A DNA stretch of 64,000 nucleotides from Chrysoporthe austroafricana (taxonomy: Eukaryota; Ascomycota; Sordariomycetes; Diaporthales; Cryphonectriaceae), in assembly GCA_001051155.2 (NCBI GenBank), contig JYIP02000004.1, positions 1,303,576 through 1,367,575 on the forward strand. The letters run 5' to 3'. The notes beneath the pieces are model-generated. The model made no database searches. It saw nothing but the letters and a program-made list of their open reading frames with translations, and had not been told where the DNA came from. The first letter of the stretch is position 1. Every line of letters begins with the position of its first letter. Shown one piece after another: positions 56,547-64,000 of this stretch. The position numbers and the translations under genes are program-made.

Positions 56547-59500
56547 CTAGTCCCCCAGTGGCCTCGTGCCATTTTCAATGCGCTCTATCAGGAAGTCGAA
56601 GCCAGGGCCGACTCCTTTCCCCCATCCATCAGTACCCGGTGTCAGACCGAGATCATATATGTGCTTCGCCCCTTTGACGGGAAGGAAGCCACAAGGGATG
56701 CCGTTCTCTTTCAGTGCTTGCACAAACTCAACGCCCTTTGGGAATGGTGCAATCTCATCCTCTTCTCCGAAAATAAGGTAAGTTGGCGTTTTATATCTGC
56801 CAGCTCTGACCTGGACCAGAGGGCTGAACGCTGAGGCGCGCCCGGAATCTGCACGCGGCAGCTCGTCAGAGTCACCCGAGAACGGCCAGTCGTTGAAGAG
56901 CAGCGACATGCCGTTTGGTTCTTTGATGAGGGCGAGAACGAGCTCGGAGCGGGGGTCCGCCTCGCTAAGCCAGCCAAGTTTCGTCCCGTCGAGGAGGTTG
57001 AACGCGTGACTTGTTGCCTAGAGATATCATGCCATTAGACCCGACCCGAGTTAGGTCGAGGGGGTGCAATCTGATGACTTACCGGTCCGGGAGGAAGGAT
57101 CTTCTGGATTTGGTTCAGGGACATGCAACGCGATCTATGCTCGGCGCCCATGAGCACGGGAGCTAAGACAAACATCATCTTAGCCGGGGACGAAATTAGA
57201 GAGGGAGAGGTACGGCAAGCTCGGGAATACTTCTTACCATCTGGATTATAGTCCACGGGACAATAGAAACTCAGAATGGCGAGAGGGGGTTCGTGTCCAA
57301 GTTCAGGAACCGTCCATGAAGTTGTCATTGCTAGAGTACCACCTGTAGACCACCCGATAACGACGAGTCTAGTCGGATCAATGTTGATGCCTCTCAAGGC
57401 CAACATCCTGGGCAGTTCGGTCCGAGCCCAGACGCACGCGTCACGAACATCGGCCATAGAGCCATCGACGACGTTGACTTGTGGTGCTAGTCGGTAATCC
57501 AAGCTCACCGGAAAGATACCATTCTGGAGCAAGAACTTGGTCTGCGCAGGTCGCACTGCTCTCCTTGAGAGGGTCAGATGGCCGCCACCGTGTATCATAA
57601 GGGCTGTAGTGCATCGATGCATGTCAGCCAAACGTTAAAACGTATGTCTCTGTATCGAGGGGTTGTCTCACCAATAGGCATCGCCTGTGACGGCCTTTCC
57701 GATGGAATGTAGAGGTCGGCTGGTATTTCGACTCCGTCGACTTCTTTGTAGGTGACGGTCTCGATCAAGCACCGGCCACTGAGAGGTTTGTTCATTTTGC
57801 TCCAGGATGGATACTTGCTGAAAGTTTCGTTCCTAGAGCTCGCATTGCCTGAGGCGGGAGCAGATTCTGGCAGTGTTGTCGTCGTTGATGTGGCATCATC
57901 GTGATCGCCATCTGTCGAGCTGGCTAAAGAGACTGAAGTTGCTTTTGAGGACTTTGGTCCCGTGTCAAAACCTTCAATAACCACCACTGGGGCTTGATCA
58001 TGGAACAAATAGTTGGTAAGTGATCCAATATCGCCGGTGAGGACATCCTCCGAGCTCACGTGGATATCCAGTGTCGACTCAATCTCACTGGCAAGCTCCA
58101 TGCTTGCCAACGAGTCCAGTCCCAAGCTTGCAAAGCTCATGCCATCTTGTATTTCTGACACTTTCACTCCCGTGTAGGTTGCAACAAGCGATTTAAGTGA
58201 GTCTATCTTGGTCGTCACGGCGTTTCGATCATCCGACGTCATTGAAACAGCTGGGAGCCCCACGACTGGCTGATTTTCGTTATCCGCGAGCAAGTGGGCG
58301 ACGCCCCGGCGATCCGACAAGTGCTTCCCAGCTTGGCCATGGCCTGGAGGTTTTGAAAGATATGAGGCATCTTTTCTCATAGCGTTCGAGGTCACCCGGG
58401 GCATGGCTGCCTCCAGCACGCGTTCCAACTTCGCTGCCTGAGTTCTCACGAACTGGATGTTCGTCCCAAATGACGTCAACTTTCCATCTGTCGAGAACGC
58501 AAAGATGGAACCACTCAAAGTTTTGCTGTCTGAAGCTTTATACGTAGCATAAACAGTCCAGGAGCGAGACTCGTGAAAGAAGGTTGGAGAGATAACCATC
58601 TTGCCGATAGACCCCGCGATATAGATCTCGTCACCCGATTCAGAAGCATTGTTGCAGTTGATAAGTAGTCCTAAGGGCTGGATGAAAGTATCCAAGGTCA
58701 CAGCGTCGAAGAAATTCGAAACAGTGCTCTCTTGTTCCGTGGACGTGGTAATTGGCACCTCGATTTGCGCTAGGGCTTTATACTGTCCCATGGAGATGCT
58801 CGAGATACCTCTCATGACGTCTGAGTATTCGACGATCTTAGAGAAGAGGTAGTATGCCGACCTTTTGCCTAGTCTTTCTGCACTCGGGTCGTTCTTCAGT
58901 GCCTCCATTCCTTCAGAGACAAGGCATTCGTACAGATCTAGATCAGCGTGTGCTAGGGTAGATAGACTCATGTCTCCCTCGGAGTACGCGGACTTGTTAG
59001 ATGCTGACTGGACACTGTAATGCCACGACTCAGCTTCAGAAGATGTAGTCTTCTTTTCTATGCAGACTTCGACATCAAGTCCTTCTCCACAGCCAAGAGG
59101 CCGCTGGAACACCACATTCTGCACCGTGATGGTCTTAGATCTCAGCTCGGCTCCGAGACTGTCTATTCCCATGACTGCAGCTTCCATGTACATCGAGGCC
59201 GGGCACAGAGGCTTACCCCGTACGGAGTGGCCCTTGACAATGTTGTTGAATCTTTCCGTGGTGGTATGCAAGGTGAACCTATGTGATGAACTATTGAAGC
59301 CGACAGGGCCCTGATAAGTCACCAGTCTGGCCGGTCCGTGGTTGATCGGCTTCGCATTACCGATCTCAAGTAGTTGTGCGACTCTATTTTCCTCGGCCGC
59401 ATGGTCGACATGGTCGAGCCATGCCTTCGACGAGTCAAAACTGTACGGAGGCAGCCAAATTGGTCTCAGATCGCTCAGCTTAGGCGCTAGGAGACTCCAA

Positions 59501-62500
59501 CCCGTGCTGTAGATTCCGCCACGCCACAACTTCGCTGCTGTGGTCGCTGGGGCTGCACCAGTTTGGAACATGTGCTGATCCGGATTTGAAACTGCCTTCT
59601 TTGTCATGGACGAGATAGGGGATCCTCGTCCGGCTTCGATCCAGACACAAGCACCGAGTCGCTGCTCCAAACGCCGGATGGCATATGAAAAGTACACGGG
59701 CAACCTGGCGTGATCTGCGATATAGCGAGAATTGGGTCCATCGAATGTCACTGGAAACTGGGTGGCTGTCTCGAGAGGAATCCTTGGCTTCTGAAACTTG
59801 ATTGTTGTTGCAAGTTGAACAAGTTCTGGTAGGAGAGGTTCCGTGAATCGAGAGTGAAACCCATGGCTTACATTCAGGCGTTGGCTCCGAATGCCTCTGT
59901 ACTTCGAGTTTTCTTGTAGAATGTTTTCGGCACGACGAATAGATGTGTCATTTCCGACGACAATATGACTTGTCAGGCTGTTGAAACATGCTATCTCCAG
60001 AGTGTCGTCCTTGTCGCCCGACGTTGCCTCAAAATCCTTTACAACAGATTGCACAACATCAGATGGCGCATGAATCGCCAACATAGTCCCGCGATTGGGG
60101 CCCCATTTGGCTTTGATAAGTTGTGCTCTGGTGAAGACAACCCTTAAAGCATCTGGAAGTGAAAGTGTTCCTGAAACGGCGAGCGCCGTGAGCTCACCAA
60201 GGCTGTGACCGACGACGGCATCAACTTGGAGACCACCATCAATCCAGCACTTTGCGGAGGCGTATTGGACTGCAACGGTCCCGCACTGGAGCACAACAGG
60301 GTCCGAAATGATTCCTTGGTCAGTTAAGGAGAGTAGAATATCTGGGCAACCTAAACTCTTTAGGATGTTGTTGCACTCGTTGATATGCTGGTCAAATCGC
60401 GGATAGTTCTGACGAACAGATGGTTCCAATCCGATGTTTGTCCGGCTCTGGCCAGAGAAAGTGAGGACGACCTTCTTTGGAACTGATGGAATATCGACAA
60501 GCTCGGCCAAGGTGATTTCTTGCAACTGCTTTGCTACTTCGGAGAGGTTAGTTGCTGATGTAGACCAGCGAACTTTGTGCTGTTTTCGACGTTCACTCAG
60601 CGTGTATGCCAGATCTCCAAGTCTCATCTCGCTATTCGATAGTTTTAGGATGTGTCTTGCCAATTGTTTCGCATATCTGTGAAGACTTGATGCTGAAGCC
60701 GCACTCAGCAGAATGGGATATAACAAGCCCGGTTGACCCATGGCCAGGGCCCTGCTTTCTTCTTGCCACTCGGTACAGACCAAAGCAGCGTTGCTTCCAG
60801 AGGCTCCATAGCTGTTGACGCAAGCAGCACGAAGCGATGGACAAATCCATGGTTGAACTGAAGTAGGAATGCACATCCTATCCGACTCTAATGGCGGAAT
60901 CTTGGGATTGAGACGCTGGAAGCCTTGAAGAGGGGGAATGCCTTGATGGCGGAACATTGACAGCACTTTGATCAGACTTGCTACACCAGCAGCTGTCTCG
61001 CTGTGTCCGATATTGGCTTTGAGTGAGCCCAAATACAACGGACTGGTGCGTGTGGAACCACCAAACACCTCACGGATGCTCTTGATTTCGATGGGATCTC
61101 CGACTTGCGTTCCAGTTCCATGTGCCTCAACGTATGTCACTTGATCAGCACGAACCCCAGACTTTGCAAGCACCTTTCGATAAAGCGCTTGTTGGGCGGT
61201 CCCATCCGGCACGGTGATTCCTGGAGAGTGGATACCGCCCTGGTTGGTCCCTGAGCCATGAATGACACCCATAATGTGGTCTCCATCAGAGACTGCCTTT
61301 GAAAGTGGCTTGAGGACCACCAAACCAACTCCATCTGCCCGGCAGTAGCCATCAGCACATTCGTCAAATGGCTTGCACTGCCCCGTTTGGCTCAGAAAGC
61401 TAGCCTTGCCGAGATCGAAGTAGTTGTTCACGCCTGTGAGGAGGTTGACCCCTCCCGCCAAAGCTACGGAGCACTCGCCTGTGTTGATAGCCTGGCACGC
61501 GCGGTGTACTGCGACGAGCGAGGCGGAGCATGCTGTGTCGATAACTTCAGAGGGACCTGTCCACCCGAAGTGGTAGCTTATCTTACCCGACAGGAATGCT
61601 CTGATGGTTCCGGTCGCAGTAAAAGCCGAAGGACTGCACGCGCTTGTGTTCTCGAGGTATTCCGTGTAGCTAGCCCCAATGAAACATCCCACTGGGTCCC
61701 CTCTACTTCGTTGATGATGGCGTAGGTAGCCGCTTGAGTCCATGGCGTCAAAAGCAGTGGCTAACAGAAGGCGCTGCTGAGGATCCATGTACTTGGCCTC
61801 CCTGGGACTAATGCCAAAGAAGGTATGGTCGAACTCATCGATGTTATCGATGTAGTTTCCGAAGAATTTTCGACCGCTGGTCCATTTCTCATCTTGCCCA
61901 GCTCGATATGATCCGTGTATGTCAGCCCTGCCGGCACGGAAAGCTTCAAGCCTCGAACTTCCTTCCGAGATGATGTCCCATAGCTCATCAAGTGAGTTGG
62001 CCCCAGGCAGGCGACATCCGACTCCAACGATGGCTACCGCATTATCTGGACTTCTTTGGCTTAAAACTGGATGGGTTGTCGTGGTTAAGGATAGCATATC
62101 CAGCTTCGTAATCTCAATATCATGGTGCCGGAATGGTGCTAATGGGACTGCGTTGCCGATGCCAAACAGAGCAAGGGTGTGTTTTCTGCAATTGCTTTGC
62201 TGAAGGTCCGCCGCTAAATGGTGCATAACCCCAGACCAGTTGCAAGGCGTTGCTAGAATGCTCTCTATGATTTCACTGTCCAGTGAATTTGCAACGCCCG
62301 ACAGGCATTGTCCTGTTCTGTTTGAGCGGACGGAGACCTTGAGACATGCGCCGGATGGAAATGCCGATGTCTTGAGACTATTCCACCATTCAAGACACTC
62401 TTTTGCCAAAGCGAGGTTCTTTAGATCATGTAGATTGCCTCGTATGTGTACGGTCTTGGGATGGAAACCTTGTGTCTCTGCATAGGACACAAGGGCTGGA

Positions 62501-63247
62501 ATATGTTCGTCTGGAGCTATTATACTCCTGCTGTGATAGTCAGAGATGGTCGAGATATATGCCTATTTTACGGTCAATGAAACGATTGGAAATACATGAA
62601 GGTGGCAGATAGCTTACACCTGGAAACTTCTGCAGGAGGTCCTCCTCCTCTTTCGTTGTTCCTTGCCTGAGTCTGATAGCTAAGGTAGTCCAGCCGGTAG
62701 ACGTCAAGGCCTCGGCGATATTCCCGAAAATTCCGATGGCGAAAGCCAAATGCACACCAGCAGCGGCATGCTCAATGAGTGTTTTCTCGTCAGGAGAAGA
62801 AGCGGTTATAATGGCTGAAAGAAGTCCAACACAGTAACCTTGCAGCCCACCGTTTGTCAAGCCGGTTAAGAATTCCGCATGAGAAATTGAGGTCTGGCGT
62901 AGGTAATCAAGATATTGAACAACGTGAATGGTGACCAGTAGAGGCAGAGTAACCACTGCTGAAGATGCTAATTCAACTGCACCTGAGCTGCCAGTCTCGA
63001 GCCAATCGACCAGAAGCTGAGCTTGGAGTCCTCCTTCCTTGTAGCAAGCTGCGTCTTTCCGTGATAACGTCGAAGTATTCCAAATGTTTGGCAAGGTCAA
63101 GATAGCCTCTTTGAGTGGTTTTAGGAGCTCAAATTCGCACAATCTCGACCGCACATGCGCGAGGTATGCAGAAGTTGGGGAAGTGCTTTGGGGTGAGAAA
63201 ATGGCGGCGGAGATAAAAGGCGGCATCCCTCTATTCGAGTATTCCAT
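56547..63247 (-). CDS. Non-reducing polyketide synthase, SAT-KS-AT-PT-ACP-esterase
   Basis: Five exons: 63247-62618, 62562-57672, 57603-57238, 57162-57083 and 57017-56547. They give 2145 aa. SAT: Cys139 in GYCVG. KS from about 385: Cys555 in DTACSAS, His691 in EAHGTGT and His730 in NIGHSE. AT: Ser997 in GHSLG. PT: His1322 in KGHSVRGKPLCPASM and Asp1501 in DTFIQPLG. One ACP: Ser1694 in GLDSL. A Ser/Thr-rich linker leads straight to an esterase-type releasing domain with HGGGH, Ser1926 in GWSTGG, Asp in GEEDEI and His in GAKHIYD. The KS sequence (TGTIRAFLSGKISYHFGW) resembles the clade whose members usually carry a C-methyltransferase, but none is seen. Product: probably an aromatic (orsellinate-like) polyketide; ring pattern and chain length cannot be read by eye. 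Cluster partners would lie right of the window. Confidence 0.92.
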
Positions 63248-64000
63248 GATTGTTGGATGCCAGATAGGTACGCCTCATGCTTCTCGCCGCCTATATAGAG
63301 CTGAGATATAACTTCAGAGGAACGGATAGAAAAACGAAAGGGAAAGGAAGCGAGCCAAAGGCCAGCTAGTTGACAGATGTGCGGCGCAGATTTAGTCGAT
63401 GCAGCTGTCGGCGTGGACAATGGAACGAAATGTAAAATGGAGACTCATTCAAACTTGTTTGCCTGCTCAGATCGTCGGCTATAGAACGCTCAAACGGCAT
63501 ATAATGAGATTTAGGTCCGGATTTGCTCCGAATCTCTTGTCAGCGTCGGCCTATTTGGAAAGACTGATTGTGCGATCGGCTAATATATGCGAGTGGGTAC
63601 CCCCCTGCGAAACATCTATCAGCCCCATTATTCCATGGTCTATGATCCCGGAGGATTCAAAATATTTGGAGAAGATACCGGGCGGTCTTGAGGCAGAGAT
63701 TATTGTCTTCGAGACAGTAGAGCACGGCCGTCGTAACTTCCGCTTGTCTCAACCGTCTCGAAGTAATGAGCACTAGATCTCCGCCTTGCGGATATTAATA
63801 GCAGGATATTGCGGAATGAATGCCGACTTGAGCGTAAATCCTTACTTTCTGGTATGTCAACGATGACAAATTATTTACGAATGGCGCAGAAGGACGTCCC
63901 TAAATACTTGGAAACCGAGTCACTAGATTGTAACAAAATAGCGAAGGCAATTTTTCTTTTCTTTTGTTTCGCAAAAAGGAGTTTATGATCCCACATAAAT
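63248..64000. other. PKS upstream region to window edge
   Basis: Contains the PKS promoter. A plus-strand frame at 63399-63776 (125 aa) has no domain or strong start context and is not accepted. The last 200 bases are AT-rich. Any next cluster gene starts outside the window. Confidence 0.4.
63292..63297 (-). promoter_or_regulatory. TATA box of the PKS gene
   Basis: TATATA core (minus strand CTCTATATAGG) about 45 bp upstream of the chosen PKS start codon. Its closeness supports ATG 63247 as near the true start. Confidence 0.45.

Noticed and set aside
57595..57671. Separate esterase gene downstream of the PKS
   Set aside because: In-phase splicing joins PIPSE-type sequence of the PKS linker to ALMIHGGGH, so the hydrolase is the PKS releasing domain.
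63399..63776. 125-aa plus-strand frame upstream of the PKS
   Set aside because: No domain, weak start context and unlike the neighbouring coding style; it overlaps the likely PKS promoter.

Overview
This window reads as a nuclear contig from a filamentous ascomycete (Pezizomycotina). Genes are GC-rich and carry short introns of about 40-100 nt with GT..AG ends and CTAAC-like branch sites. There is an intron-containing tRNA-Pro, an Atg17 scaffold, a NACHT-type NLR relic, a non-reducing polyketide synthase, and several secreted plant-cell-wall enzymes (GH7, GH12, GH28). I infer a plant-associated, probably Sordariomycete-like fungus, but cannot name the species. All exon boundaries were worked out by hand from splice signals and reading frame.

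Layout. 1-5.3 kb: gene-free DNA leading into the leader of a Gac1-like glycogen-targeting subunit of protein phosphatase 1 (5366-7834). 9.6-12.7 kb: a NACHT NTPase gene broken by an amber codon and a frameshift. 12.8-14.8 kb (-): a seven-transmembrane GPCR-like protein. 16.5-20 kb: a cytochrome P450 followed by a GH7 endoglucanase. 21.4-24.2 kb: a small unknown protein and ATG17. 25.2-26.6 kb: an AT-rich island holding tRNA-Pro(UGG). 26.8-27.9 kb (-): a secreted proline-rich protein made of Lys-Arg-bounded repeats, the most unusual gene here. 30.2-31 kb (-): a GH12 endoglucanase with a GC-AG intron. 32.8-35.5 kb: a RecQ helicase. 36.2-38.4 kb: a divergent bZIP factor and arsenite methyltransferase. 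39.5-40.6 kb: a VIT/CCC1-type metal transporter. 41.2-42.7 kb (-): a secreted Cys-containing protein with an in-frame amber codon. 44.5-45.6 kb: a conserved fungal protein of unknown function. 45.7-47.1 kb (-): endopolygalacturonase. 49-51.2 kb: a sedolisin protease. 51.5-56.3 kb: a divergent betaine aldehyde dehydrogenase and choline oxidase pair. 56.5-63.2 kb (-): a non-reducing PKS (SAT-KS-AT-PT-ACP-esterase).

Working together: the choline oxidase and aldehyde dehydrogenase form a two-step choline-to-glycine-betaine module on one shared 1.5 kb promoter region. The bZIP and arsM genes look like a regulator/effector pair for arsenic detoxification. GH7, GH12, GH28 and the sedolisin are separately transcribed members of a plant-tissue-degrading secretome. 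The PKS probably continues into a biosynthetic cluster beyond the right edge. The Lys-Arg repeat precursor has the architecture of a Kex2-processed peptide precursor, but no tailoring enzyme was found beside it.
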